Source of the DNA: Nocardia testacea NBRC 100365
GTDB lineage: Bacteria > Actinomycetota > Actinomycetes > Mycobacteriales > Mycobacteriaceae
Direction of reading: 5' to 3'
Assembly (NCBI RefSeq): GCF_000308775.1
Contig: NZ_BAGJ01000089.1
Location: forward strand, 1 to 64,000
DNA length: 64,000 nt
Positions 34,424-42,482 of this stretch are shown one piece after another (position 1 is the first letter of the stretch; every line of letters begins with the position of its first letter). The notes under the pieces are model-generated. The model was given only the letters and a program-made list of their open reading frames with translations. It had not been told where the DNA came from and did not search any database. A program made the translations under genes and the position numbers.

Positions 34424-34666
34424 CTACCGTCCCTGATGCGACTTCTGCCGCGCTTCCTGTACGTCGGCTTCGGAGCGGGCCTTCTCGGCTTCGGCTTCCT
34501 TCTCCGCGACCTCACGCTGTGCTTCGGCCTTGTCCTGCTGGGCGATGCCCTCGTCGCGTAGGTCCTTGTTGTCGAGGAGGGTGCCGCCCACTTCCTTGGC
34601 TTTGCCCTTCACGCCCTCGACGACGCCTTCCAATCCTTCCCGGGGACCGGTCTGCTTCTCGGCCAC
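34424..34666 (-). CDS. CsbD-like / microaggregate-binding-type small protein
   Basis: An 80-residue protein from GTG 34666 with GGAGG at 8 nt. The first half (GLEGVVEGVKGKAKEVGGTLLDNKDLRDEGIAQQDKAEAQ) is the CsbD family pattern; the second half is a Glu/Lys/Ala-rich coiled coil (VAEKEAEAEKARSEADVQEA), as in proteins named microaggregate-binding protein in rhodococci. CsbD proteins are general-stress proteins of unknown activity. The GATT-N15-GGGTA promoter just upstream fits this. It is convergent with the secreted esterase gene. Confidence 0.82.
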   Translation of the reverse strand: MAEKQTGPREGLEGVVEGVKGKAKEVGGTLLDNKDLRDEGIAQQDKAEAQREVAEKEAEAEKARSEADVQEARQKSHQGR

Positions 34667-34710
34667 GATATCTACCTCCGCATGTTCGGTGCTGGTGGAT
34701 ATACGCGACG

Positions 34711-34734
34711 TACCCGGAGGTCGGAGGTTCAATC
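34711..34734 (-). promoter_or_regulatory. Sigma-B/SigF-type promoter for CsbD-like gene
   Basis: On the minus strand, GATT (34734-34731), 15 nt, GGGTA (34715-34711), 44 bp before the CsbD-like GTG. Same layout and spacer as the DUF3072 promoter at 28299-28322. Confidence 0.6.
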
Positions 34735-34830
34735 GGTGATCTTCCCTGCGGCCGCGCAGTGGCAGGAATGTACTCGATGATGTCTTTCCGGACTCTCGTC
34801 TGCGGGTGCCGATACGGCCACGCTGAAGCC

Positions 34831-35670
34831 ATGAGCGCAACCATTCCACCGCGCGTACGGCGGACCGCCGTACCGGTCGACGGCCGAGCGGCCAGTTACC
34901 TGACCGTGGAGCAGGACGGGCCCACCGTGCTGCTGCTCCACGGAACGTACTGGAGCCGCGTGTGGCTTCCGGTGCTGGGCGGACTCGCGGCGGCGGGGCT
35001 GCGGCCCCTCGCGGTCGACCTTCCCGGGCTGGGCCGATCGGAAGGCGAACTCACCACGGATACCGCCACCGTTCCCGCGCTGGCGGCATGGGTACGGCGA
35101 TTCGTCTCCGCGATGGGGATCACCGGGCCGATCGCCCTGGGCGGCCACGATATCGGCGGTGCCGTGGCCCAGCATCTCCTCGTCCACGACGGTTTCGATG
35201 TGTCCGGCCTCGCGCTGGTCAACTCGGTGCTCTACGACTCCTGGCCCGCACCACACGTGGCGCGATTCGCGGACCCGGCGGTGGCCGCCGCCGCCACCGC
35301 CGAGGAGTTTCTGGAAGCGCGCCGGCGGGCCGTGGCGTCGGCGCTCGCCGATGCCGCCACCGCGGAACTGGTCACCGAGTATGTGGATCCGTGGACCGAC
35401 CCGAGGGTTCGCCGCTCCTGGCTGGCGCTCGCGCGGGCGGCCGACCACCGCTACACCCTCGATCTCGTGCCCCTGCTACGGCGTTGCCGGACACCCAAGC
35501 TTTTGGTCTGGGGTGTGGACGACCGGTTCGAAAGCATCGATTACGCCGAGAAGTTCGCCGCGGAGATTCCGCGTACCGAGCTCGTCCGCATTCGCGGGGC
35601 CGATCATATCCCCACGGAAAGCGCCCCCGGCCGGATCGCCCGTGTCATGGGCGATTTCTTCACGGTGTAG
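34831..35670 (+). CDS. Alpha/beta hydrolase with Asp nucleophile (dehalogenase/epoxide-hydrolase-like)
   Basis: A 279-residue protein, ATG 34831. VLLLHGTYWSRVW carries the HG oxyanion motif; the nucleophile elbow is GGHDIGG with Asp107, as in haloalkane dehalogenases and epoxide hydrolases rather than Ser esterases. Acid candidate D230/D231 in VWGVDDRFE and catalytic His259 in RGADHIPTE. The cap domain is about residues 135-205. Reaction class: hydrolysis through an aspartyl-ester intermediate. Substrate unknown. It stands between CsbD-like (divergent) and TetR (convergent) genes. Confidence 0.85.
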   Translation: MSATIPPRVRRTAVPVDGRAASYLTVEQDGPTVLLLHGTYWSRVWLPVLGGLAAAGLRPLAVDLPGLGRSEGELTTDTATVPALAAWVRRFVSAMGITGPIALGGHDIGGAVAQHLLVHDGFDVSGLALVNSVLYDSWPAPHVARFADPAVAAAATAEEFLEARRRAVASALADAATAELVTEYVDPWTDPRVRRSWLALARAADHRYTLDLVPLLRRCRTPKLLVWGVDDRFESIDYAEKFAAEIPRTELVRIRGADHIPTESAPGRIARVMGDFFTV

Positions 35671-35712
35671 CAGCCGTGGGGCCGGACGTGTCCCGGTAAC
35701 GAGACGCTGCGA

Positions 35713-36336
35713 TCACCCGTCGAGCAGCTGGCGGACGAGCACGTGACTCCACCACTGCTCGACCCGCTCCGGGGACCAGCCGCGTTCACGGGTGAGCACG
35801 GTGTAGACGTCGATATTGCACAGGGCGGCATAGGTGTCGACGGCGGTGGACAGATCCACTCCGGAGCGGAGTGTGCCCGTGGGCCAGGCCGAGAAGACTT
35901 CCTCCCGGATGCCGTCGGCGGCCCGGCGGACCCGGGTGTAGAGGGTGGCCAGGTCGGCCTCGGTCCGCCCGGCCTCACGGATCAGTCCGATGAGGTCGCC
36001 GGACCTTTCGAAGAGCCTGCGGTCGTAGCCGGCCATTGCGGCGAGTTGCCGCGTGGGTTCGGCCGACTCCAATTCGCCCAGCAGCCGGGCCGGGTCGGCC
36101 GGCAGGTCCGCGGCTTCCACCAGCGCCCACACCAGACCGGTCTTGTTCCCGTACGCGGCGTAGACGGTCGGCACCGACACCCCTGCCTCCTGTGCCACTT
36201 CCCGCACGGTCGTCGCCCCCCAGCCCCGTGCGACGAACAGGCGACGAGCCGCCTCGGCGATCTCCGCCCGCGTGCGCTGCGCTTGCGCTTGCCGTCGCAG
36301 CGAATCGTAGCCGCGGCGGGGGGTCGAGTCGGTCAC
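35713..36336 (-). CDS. TetR-family regulator
   Basis: A 207-residue protein from GTG 36336 (VTDSTPRRGYDSLRRQAQAQRTRAEIAEAARRLF), with GGAGG 5 nt upstream; the longer upstream frame is rejected. HTH: FVARGWGATTVREVAQEAGVSVPTVYAAYGNKTGLVWALVEAAD. The C-terminal half matches the common 'TetR/AcrR' actinobacterial type. It is divergent from a membrane-protein gene 70 bp away, which it probably regulates through the AT-rich inverted repeat at 36359-36378. Confidence 0.9.
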   Translation of the reverse strand: MTDSTPRRGYDSLRRQAQAQRTRAEIAEAARRLFVARGWGATTVREVAQEAGVSVPTVYAAYGNKTGLVWALVEAADLPADPARLLGELESAEPTRQLAAMAGYDRRLFERSGDLIGLIREAGRTEADLATLYTRVRRAADGIREEVFSAWPTGTLRSGVDLSTAVDTYAALCNIDVYTVLTRERGWSPERVEQWWSHVLVRQLLDG

Positions 36337-36358
36337 TTGCGCCTCCGGTCTTCCGCTC

Positions 36359-36378
36359 CTTATATTCATAATAATAAG
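36359..36378. promoter_or_regulatory. AT-rich inverted repeat, candidate TetR operator
   Basis: CTTATATTCATAATAATAAG: outer arms CTTAT/ATAAG are perfect, with partial symmetry inside. It is strikingly AT-rich for this genome and lies between the divergent TetR gene and the membrane-protein gene. Confidence 0.45.
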
Positions 36379-36406
36379 CGTAAACCGAATATGGGAGGTC
36401 GACGCC

Positions 36407-37054
36407 GTGGTCGAGTCGAATGCAGCGGGCTTCGCCGGAATCGGATTCGTGCTCACCGCAGTGGCGGTCAACGTCGTCTACCTGCGTGCGCGACTGCCGT
36501 TGCCGATGTCGGGACAGAGCATGGACGAGGTGATGGACGCGCTGGCCGGAGTGGGGGAAGCGTTGAAACGTCCCTCGGTGCTCGCCCCGCTGGCATGGCT
36601 GTGCACCACGGTGTTCGCCGCGGGACTGGCCGCGGCGATGTGGGAGTCGCCGGCGGCGCCGACCATGTGGTTGCTGCTGGGATTCGGTGGCGTCCTGATG
36701 CAGAACGTCGCCTTCGGCTGTGTGGAGGCGCTGCGGTTCGGGATGGCCGCGGCCGCCCGTGACCGTGTTCCGGCATCGGGCCTGTGGGCCCTGCACAATG
36801 TGTTGTTCGGCTTCAACCAGCTCTTCTTGGCGATCGCGCTGCTGGGTTTCGGTATCGCCGCCGCCGAGACCGGTTTCCTGCCGCCGTGGCAGCAGTGGCT
36901 CGGCTTCGCCGCCGCCGCGCTGCTGTTCTTCGCTTCCTCCGCGAGTTCCCACAATGCCGAGGGGACCAGCCGCCTCGCGCTGATCGGCCTGGTGGGCTGG
37001 CTCGGCTGGATCGGCTGGATCGTGGCCGCCAGCGTCACCCTGCTGGCTCGATAG
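36407..37054 (+). CDS. Multi-spanning membrane protein of unknown family
   Basis: A 215-residue protein from GTG 36407 with GGGAGG at 8 nt. Six hydrophobic segments can be seen (GIGFVLTAVAVNVVYL; PLAWLCTTVFAAGLAAAMW; MWLLLGFGGVLMQNVAF; LFLAIALLGFGIAAAE; WLGFAAAALLFFASSAS; LIGLVGWLGWIGWIVAASVTLL). One cytoplasmic or external loop carries MSGQSMDEVMDALAGVGEALKRP. I do not recognise the family. It is divergent from a TetR regulator that probably controls it. Confidence 0.7.
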   Translation: MVESNAAGFAGIGFVLTAVAVNVVYLRARLPLPMSGQSMDEVMDALAGVGEALKRPSVLAPLAWLCTTVFAAGLAAAMWESPAAPTMWLLLGFGGVLMQNVAFGCVEALRFGMAAAARDRVPASGLWALHNVLFGFNQLFLAIALLGFGIAAAETGFLPPWQQWLGFAAAALLFFASSASSHNAEGTSRLALIGLVGWLGWIGWIVAASVTLLAR

Positions 37055-37072
37055 CCACCGGATTCCGGCGTG

Positions 37073-38008
37073 CTAGCGTTTGCGCCCCCGTGCCGGTTTC
37101 TTCCCGGAAGTGATCGGTTTCTTCGCGGGACGCGGTCGCTTCCCCGGCGAAGGCTGCTTCCGCGGTTCCGGTTCGATGCGCTTCCCGACGGGGGACCGGG
37201 AGCTGTTCTCCGAGCGGCCGCGCACCACGCCGATGAACTCCTCGACCGGATCGGAGGTCCGGTCCGGCGGCCAGGCCAGGGCGATCTCGGTGTCGTCGGT
37301 GTCGGTCACCGTGCGGTAGACGAGGTCGCGTCGGTGGTGCAGGCGGGCGATCGAATGAGGCACGATGGCGACACCGACGCCGGCGGCCACGAGTTCGATG
37401 GCGGCCCCGGCCGCGTCGATATCGGCGGTGTCCTGCAGGCGCTCGTTCGCGAGATCGGCCATGCCGACCTCGTCGAACAGCGAAATTTCGTGATCCTTCG
37501 GTACCACGACGACGGGCAGTTCACGGTAGAGCGGAATCGCGTTCATCCCGTCGCGGTCGATCGGCAGGCGGACGAAGCACATGTCGACCCGGCCGTCGCG
37601 CAGCGCCGTCTCCTGGTCGGCCTGAGCGACCGCGACCAGCTCGAGCGGCGTATCCGGAAACCGCCGGCCCCAGATGCGCTCCCATTTGGTGACGGTGACG
37701 CCGGGCACGAACCCGACCCGCAGGGTGGCGGGGGCAGTGACCGTCGCGCTGTCCGGCTCCTTCTCGGTCCGCGCGATGATCTCACGCGCCTCGCGCAGCA
37801 ACTCCTTCCCCGCATCGGTCAGCCGGGTCGGCTGCGCCCCCGGCACGAAGAGCTTCGTGCCGAGCTCGGTCTCCAGGTCGATGACGGTGTGGCTGAGCTT
37901 CTGCCGGGAGATGTGCAATCCCGTCGCGGCGCGTGCGAAGTGCAATTCCTCCGCGACTGCGGCAAACCAGCGCAGGCGCTGCACATCGATCGAGGGGAAC
38001 CGGCTCAT
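37073..38008 (-). CDS. LysR-family regulator with Lys/Arg-rich tail
   Basis: A 311-residue protein, ATG 38008. LysR HTH: IDVQRLRWFAAVAEELHFARAATGLHISRQKLSHTVIDLETELGTKLF, then a substrate-binding domain (LRVGFVPGVTVTKW... FPDTPLELVAVAQADQETALRDGRVDMCFVRLPID ... GVGVAIVPHSIARLHH). The last 50 residues are a basic extension of Lys/Arg/Pro (KRPRPAKKPITSGKKPARGRKR), unusual for LysR proteins and probably a non-specific DNA-binding tail. It is divergent from the DUF5997 gene, 61 bp away, a pairing often seen in actinobacteria. Confidence 0.9.
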   Translation of the reverse strand: MSRFPSIDVQRLRWFAAVAEELHFARAATGLHISRQKLSHTVIDLETELGTKLFVPGAQPTRLTDAGKELLREAREIIARTEKEPDSATVTAPATLRVGFVPGVTVTKWERIWGRRFPDTPLELVAVAQADQETALRDGRVDMCFVRLPIDRDGMNAIPLYRELPVVVVPKDHEISLFDEVGMADLANERLQDTADIDAAGAAIELVAAGVGVAIVPHSIARLHHRRDLVYRTVTDTDDTEIALAWPPDRTSDPVEEFIGVVRGRSENSSRSPVGKRIEPEPRKQPSPGKRPRPAKKPITSGKKPARGRKR

Positions 38009-38069
38009 ACCCGCAAGCGTATGGCACCGCGGAGTCCGGACCTGCCCGGCGGCCCGATACGCTGTTCCG

Positions 38070-38480
38070 GTGAGCCAGGACAGGAAACCGCAGACGATGA
38101 AGCCGCTGACCGCGGCGAACAAGCTCGGCATCTATCTTCCCGCGGCTCCCGAAGAGTTCCGGAACCACCCGATCTCCCGGAGCGAGCTGGACGAGCTCCG
38201 GACGAACCCGCCACAGTGGCTCACCGAGCTGCGCCGCACCGGACCATTCCCGCGTGACATCGTGGCCCGCAAGCTCGGTATCTCCCACAGTGGCCTGACG
38301 CGGGCCGGGGTGTCCGACGCGCTCACCGCCGACGAGATCGCCGCGTTCCTCGCGGATCCCCCGGAGTGGCTGATCCGTGAACGCGAGAGCTATGCCGCCG
38401 TGCGCGCGGAGGACGAACGGGTCCAGGCCAAGGAGGCCGAACGCCGGGCCGCCACCAACCGGCCGGCCAAGGGCCGCTAG
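38070..38480 (+). CDS. DUF5997 family protein
   Basis: A 136-residue soluble protein from GTG 38070. The pattern MKPLTAANKLGIYLPAAPEEFRNHPISRSELDELRTNPPQWLTELRRTGPFPRDIVARKLGISHSGLTRAGV...ALTADEIAAFLADPPEWLIRERESYAAVRAE is DUF5997. The chain holds HTH-like helices in the centre and ends in a charged helix. Function is unknown. The divergent LysR gene is a likely regulator. Confidence 0.82.
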   Translation: MSQDRKPQTMKPLTAANKLGIYLPAAPEEFRNHPISRSELDELRTNPPQWLTELRRTGPFPRDIVARKLGISHSGLTRAGVSDALTADEIAAFLADPPEWLIRERESYAAVRAEDERVQAKEAERRAATNRPAKGR

Positions 38481-38634
38481 TTGTGCTGAGTCGACCGCAC
38501 TCGCGGTAGTCCCCGCCGGTGTGGGGTGAGGCGCCCCGGCCGGAGGCCGCCGGCCACAACAGCCCGGCGGCCTTTCCGCTCCCTCATCGGTCGGCCGGTG
38601 ACGACCTTTTCCGGAGATCTTCCACGCGGCCCGG

Positions 38635-39033
38635 CTACTCGGCGCCGCGACTGGTGAAGTCGAAGGACCCGCCGTCGATGCCCCAGGAGATGACCCGTTC
38701 GGGGTGGATCCGGATGACCGCGCGTTCCTGCGGGGGAAACGGCGGCTCCTCGTCGTCGAGCGCCTCGGCCGTGCCGCGTACCTCGATGCCGCGAATCACA
38801 TAGGGCTCCAAGGAAACCTGCTGGTCGATCACGAACGATACCCGGCTGCCCGCCTCGACATTGCGGTACTTCCGACTGGTGCGCATGCGCATGCCCCCGA
38901 TGTCGATCGTGCCGTCGGCGTTCACCCGATAGTTGGTCGGGTTGTTCTGCACAACGCCGTCGGGCGATACCGTGGCCAGCCGGCCGATTCCGGCCTCCGC
39001 GAGAAACTTCTGTTCATTGGCGGTGAAGGTCAT
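38635..39033 (-). CDS. PPOX-class F420-dependent oxidoreductase-like protein
   Basis: A 132-residue split-barrel flavin/F420-binding protein, ATG 39033. Blocks: TANEQKFLAEAGIGRLATVSPDGVVQNNPTNYRV, IDIGGMRMRTSRKYRNVEAGSRVSFVID, YVIRGIEVRGTAEALDDEEPPF, IRIHPERVISWGIDG. This is the actinobacterial PPOX 'F420' subgroup. Members reduce or bind biliverdin-, mycobacterial- or drug-type substrates with deazaflavin. It has a long 5' region with a pair of palindromes at 39152-39214. Confidence 0.85.
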   Translation of the reverse strand: MTFTANEQKFLAEAGIGRLATVSPDGVVQNNPTNYRVNADGTIDIGGMRMRTSRKYRNVEAGSRVSFVIDQQVSLEPYVIRGIEVRGTAEALDDEEPPFPPQERAVIRIHPERVISWGIDGGSFDFTSRGAE

Positions 39034-39151
39034 GTCGGTTACTCCTGGGTGAGTTGTATTCCGGATGTGTCCCCGGTGATTGGCCGGAAGCTGTCGGGTG
39101 CGGGAGGTGCGAGCCCTTGCGTGGGCGCGGAGGTTACCGCATCGACGTTAT

Positions 39152-39214
39152 CTAGCGTTGCTAGGAACTAGCGCAACGTTAACATCGGGGCGCTATCTTG
39201 TCTAGCCTTGCTAG
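39152..39214. promoter_or_regulatory. Two CTAGC-N3-GCTAG palindromes
   Basis: CTAGCGTTGCTAG (39152-39164) and CTAGCCTTGCTAG (39202-39214) differ at one base and lie 50 bp apart. An imperfect related half (CTAGCGCAACG) lies between. They are about 120-180 bp upstream of the PPOX gene in a 341-bp gene-free gap that otherwise shows nothing. CTAG is rare in such genomes, so the clustering is notable. The binding regulator is not obvious. Confidence 0.55.
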
Positions 39215-39374
39215 ATCTCGGGCTCGGATCCTGCTGGGAACAGCGAGTCGCCCGCCTTCGGTCGAGCGCTTCGTTACCCCTCGGGACCGACTGCGGCAGC
39301 CCGGGTGCGGGAGCGTCACGGGGAGAAGTGGTTCGGAAGCGGGCGCCTCTCGGGGCCGGCTCGCGAGCGCTCTG

Positions 39375-39968
39375 TCAGCGGGGCGCGGGGGTCGCCGCGG
39401 GCGTACCGGTGCCGTGGTTACGGTCGTCGGGTTCGAGGATGCCGATCCCTCTGAGGATGGTCTCGAGCAGTCGTTCGGCCCGTGCGGGAGTCCTATCGCG
39501 CTCCGTGGTCAGTCCGATGCCGGCCACCAGAAGGATGAGGTCGTCGACGGAGGTGTCGTTCCGGACGGTGCCGTGGCGCTTCGCGCGCGAGACCAGGCGG
39601 GTGGCCGTTTCTTCGATGGCTGTCCGGCACTGCGCGCTCTGCTCGGCGCTGCCGGTGAGCGCGGCGGCTCCGAGTCCTTTGTCGGTGCGGGTGTGCAGCA
39701 GTAGCGCGTGTAGCCATCGCGTCAAGGCGGCGTCGGCGTCGGGCAGGGACAGGAGCTCGGCGCCCCCCCCGCAGAGGTTCTCGACGCGTTCTTCCAGCAC
39801 GGCCGCCTGCAGGGATTGCCGGTTCGGGAAGTGCCGGTACAGAGTTCCCGGACCCACCCCCGCGCGGCGGGCGATCTCGTTGAGTGAGGCGTCGGGACCG
39901 GACTCGGCGAACACGGTGGTCGCCGTCCGGATGATCTGGTCGTAGTTGCGCCGCGCGTGTGATCGCAT
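39375..39968 (-). CDS. TetR-family regulator of the luciferase-like oxidoreductase
   Basis: A 197-residue protein from ATG 39968 (MRSHARRNYDQI). HTH: IIRTATTVFAESGPDASLNEIARRAGVGPGTLYRHFPNRQSLQAAVLEERVENL. C-terminal region of the type LLHTRTDKGLGAAALTGS...DDLILLVAGIGLTTERD, common among actinobacterial TetR proteins. It is divergent from an F420-dependent oxidoreductase across two near-identical palindromes, which are the expected operators. Confidence 0.9.
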   Translation of the reverse strand: MRSHARRNYDQIIRTATTVFAESGPDASLNEIARRAGVGPGTLYRHFPNRQSLQAAVLEERVENLCGGGAELLSLPDADAALTRWLHALLLHTRTDKGLGAAALTGSAEQSAQCRTAIEETATRLVSRAKRHGTVRNDTSVDDLILLVAGIGLTTERDRTPARAERLLETILRGIGILEPDDRNHGTGTPAATPAPR

Positions 39969-39986
39969 CCATACCTCTTGTGAAGC

Positions 39987-40033
39987 GGAGAAGTTCTCCA
40001 TATTCTATCCGGGCGGTAACGGAGAGGTTCTCC
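39987..40033. promoter_or_regulatory. Tandem TetR operators GGAGAAGTTCTCC / GGAGAGGTTCTCC
   Basis: A perfect 13-bp palindrome (6-bp arms, one central base) at 39987-39999 and a second copy with one mismatch at 40021-40033, 34 bp centre to centre. They occupy the 87-bp gap between divergent TetR and luciferase-like genes, so one repressor could shut both promoters. Confidence 0.7.
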
Positions 40034-40055
40034 GGTACGCGTTACGGAGGATCGG

Positions 40056-40982
40056 ATGAAACAGCAGGACCCAGGCGTCGTCGGAATCTGGACATGGTCC
40101 TTCGACCGGCAGCCGGCGCCGGCGGTACGCGACGCCGCCGCGGAAATCGAGGAACTGGGCTTCGGGGCGCTCTGGTTCGGCGAAGGGCTCGGCCGGGACA
40201 CCGTCGGACAGGCATGGCTGTTGCTGTCGGCCACGCGGCGGATCGTGGTGGCATCGGGCATCGCGAATGTCGCGCTGCGGGACCCGATCTCGATGGCGAC
40301 AGCCGAGCGGGCCCTCGGTGAGGCGTTCCCCGGTCGTTATCTCCTGGGGCTCGGTGGGCATCGGGTCGGGGGCCGCCCGGTCGACGCGGGGGGATTCACT
40401 ATTCCCTCCGGTGGCCGGCCCCTGGCGCTGCTGAGTGGGTATCTGGACGCGATGGACGCGGTGCCCGCCCACGGGCCGGTCCCGGACCCGCCGGTTCGGC
40501 GGGTGCTGGGAGCTCTGGGGCCGAAAATGCTGGCCTTGGCGGCGCAGCGGACCTGGGGAGCGCACCCCTATTTCGTTCCGGTCGAACATACGGCGCGGGC
40601 CCGGGAAGTGCTGGGGCCCGACTCGTTTTTGGGTGTGGAGCAACCGATCGTGTTCGATCCCGATATCGCCCGCGCCCGCGAACTCGCCCGAGCTCATGTC
40701 GCCGCGTACGCATCCGGCGCTCCGCATCAAGCGGCGAATCTGCGCCGGCTGGGTTTCGGTGACGACGATCTCGCCGGTCCCAGCGGCCGGCTGGTCGACG
40801 CGATCGTGGCCTACGGCGATCTGAACGCGATCGAGGAACGTGTGCGCCGCCATCTGTCCGCGGGTGCGGACCATGTGTGCCTGCAAGTTGTGGGGACCGC
40901 CCCGGCGGCTCTGCCGCTGCGGGAATGGCGCGAACTGTCGGCGATCGTGCCGAGCGTGTCCCACCGCACGTCGGTCTCCTGA
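40056..40982 (+). CDS. LLM-class F420-dependent oxidoreductase (TIGR03620-like)
   Basis: A 308-residue TIM-barrel protein, ATG 40056. Blocks: GVVGIWTWSFDRQPAPAVRDAAAEIEELGFGALWFGEG, LLLSATRRIVVASGIANVALRDPISMATAERALGEAFPGRYLLGLGGH, PRRVLGALGPKMLALAAQRTWGAHPYFVPVEHTARARE. These fit the MSMEG_4141-type F420-dependent family. It transfers hydride from F420H2 to an unknown substrate. It is controlled by the divergent TetR gene. Downstream is a 583-bp gap before efeU with no recognisable gene; it contains a 9-bp inverted repeat CTTCGATCG/CGATCGAAG (41067-41113). Confidence 0.88.
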   Translation: MKQQDPGVVGIWTWSFDRQPAPAVRDAAAEIEELGFGALWFGEGLGRDTVGQAWLLLSATRRIVVASGIANVALRDPISMATAERALGEAFPGRYLLGLGGHRVGGRPVDAGGFTIPSGGRPLALLSGYLDAMDAVPAHGPVPDPPVRRVLGALGPKMLALAAQRTWGAHPYFVPVEHTARAREVLGPDSFLGVEQPIVFDPDIARARELARAHVAAYASGAPHQAANLRRLGFGDDDLAGPSGRLVDAIVAYGDLNAIEERVRRHLSAGADHVCLQVVGTAPAALPLREWRELSAIVPSVSHRTSVS

Positions 40983-41565
40983 TCACCGCCCCACCCCGAC
41001 GCGTCATGGGAGCCGGTGTGCCGGTGCGTGCGTCGTGGGCGTGCCAACGACCGAGTGCGACGGATACTTCGATCGGCGACTGCCGCAACAATGTTTCATT
41101 GCATCGATCGAAGACAGAACGCGAGCGAATCGTTCGACTTCGGCAACCGGACGAACCCGCTACCGCGAGAGCGACAAGCAATCTCCCGGTGGCGATTTCC
41201 TCGATTCGGCGAATTTCCGATCGAGTTCGGTCGGTGATCGGCGCGAGATGTCCTCCATCGGTGGTGTACCGGCTCGGCGAATTCCGGCTCCGGGCGTGGT
41301 CGATGCGGGTTTCGGCGGCCAAGGGCGGTGGTTGCCCGGCATCGGGAATTCCGCTTCGCCGAATTGGACGGTCGACGGCTCCGCGCCGAAGGCCGGCCAC
41401 AGCAGACGCAATCGCCGATTTGTCCGAAAAGCCGGATTGATCCGGTGGAAATGGCCGACTGTGCTTTCTTCGCGTCGGTTTCCGTATCTGCCGAATCTTG
41501 TGTAACACTGAGTCCGCCCTATCGAATGTTGGTAAGGCTTGGTTTGGTTCTCTGCGGGAGTGGAT

Positions 41566-42465
41566 GTGGTCGAAAATACGTTCGCTTCCGGTGCGCCGTC
41601 GGTGGCGGCCCAGCTGGTCGGTAGCGGCTTGATCGGTGTCCGTGAAGGCCTCGAGACCGGGATCGTTGTCATGATCCTGGTCGCGTTCCTGGTGAAATCG
41701 CGGCATCATGCCGCGTTGAAGTGGGTGGCTCTCGGAGTCGGCGGTGCGGTCGCGATGGTGGTCGCCATTTTCGCCGGTGTGCACTACGGGACATCCACGG
41801 TGACCGGTGTGGCCGCCGAGCTGATCGCGGGGCTCGCGTCGCTGGCCGCGGTCGTGATCGTCACCTGGATGGTGCTGTGGATGCGGGCGGCCGCGAAGTC
41901 CATCTCGGGGGAGCTGAAGACGGGGATGTCGCGGGCGTTGCGTGGTGGTCCGGTGGCGGTGATGACCCTGGCATTCCTGGCGGTGGGCCGCGAGGGTGTG
42001 GAAACGGCGCTGCTGATGGTCGGCTATGCCGAGAACGCGTCCGGCAGTCAGTGGCCCCTGATCGGGCTCTTGGCCGGTATCGGGGTGGCTGCGGCCGTGA
42101 CGGTGCTGATCTACCTGGGTGCGGTCCGGATCGATTTCACGACATTCTTCAAGTACACCGGGATCCTGTTGATCGTGGTGGCGGCCGGGATCCTCGCCTA
42201 TGGCATTCGCGCACTGCAAACCGCGTCGTGGTTGCCCGGGCTTTCGCGGCACGCCTTCGACATCTCGTCGTGGTTCTCGATGTCGAGTTGGTACGGCACC
42301 GTGGCCCAGGGCATTTTCAACTTCCGTGCCGACCCCACCGTCCTGCAGGCGGCCGCGTGGGTCGTCTATGTGGCCGTGGTGCTGTGGCTGTTCCTGCGCA
42401 CAGTCCCGGCTGCTCCGGACAGGAAGCTCCCGTCGGCGCAGAATTCGGCGGCATCGCCGCGGTGA
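41566..42465 (+). CDS. efeU: Ferrous iron permease EfeU (FTR1 family)
   Basis: A 299-residue membrane protein. GTG 41566 is preferred because GCGGGAG lies 5 nt upstream; TTG 41539 and GTG 41560 are possible. Both iron-binding R-E-x-x-E motifs are intact: REGLETG near residue 25 and REGVETA in mid-protein. Seven hydrophobic helices. It forms the channel of the EfeUOB iron uptake system. Its stop codon precedes efeO by 17 nt. GTTGGTAAGGCT upstream weakly resembles half an IdeR/DmdR box, but no full site is seen. Confidence 0.93.
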   Translation: MVENTFASGAPSVAAQLVGSGLIGVREGLETGIVVMILVAFLVKSRHHAALKWVALGVGGAVAMVVAIFAGVHYGTSTVTGVAAELIAGLASLAAVVIVTWMVLWMRAAAKSISGELKTGMSRALRGGPVAVMTLAFLAVGREGVETALLMVGYAENASGSQWPLIGLLAGIGVAAAVTVLIYLGAVRIDFTTFFKYTGILLIVVAAGILAYGIRALQTASWLPGLSRHAFDISSWFSMSSWYGTVAQGIFNFRADPTVLQAAAWVVYVAVVLWLFLRTVPAAPDRKLPSAQNSAASPR

Positions 42466-42482
42466 ACGAAAGGTCCATTTCC

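Noticed and set aside
41067..41113. 9-bp inverted repeat CTTCGATCG/CGATCGAAG in the gap before efeU as an operator or terminator
   Set aside because: The 29-nt loop is long and the distance to efeU is about 450 bp; kept only as a note in the neighbouring entry.
41521..41545. IdeR/DmdR-like iron box before efeU (GTTGGTAAGGCT)
   Set aside because: Only one half resembles the consensus; the second half does not match, so a full iron box cannot be claimed.
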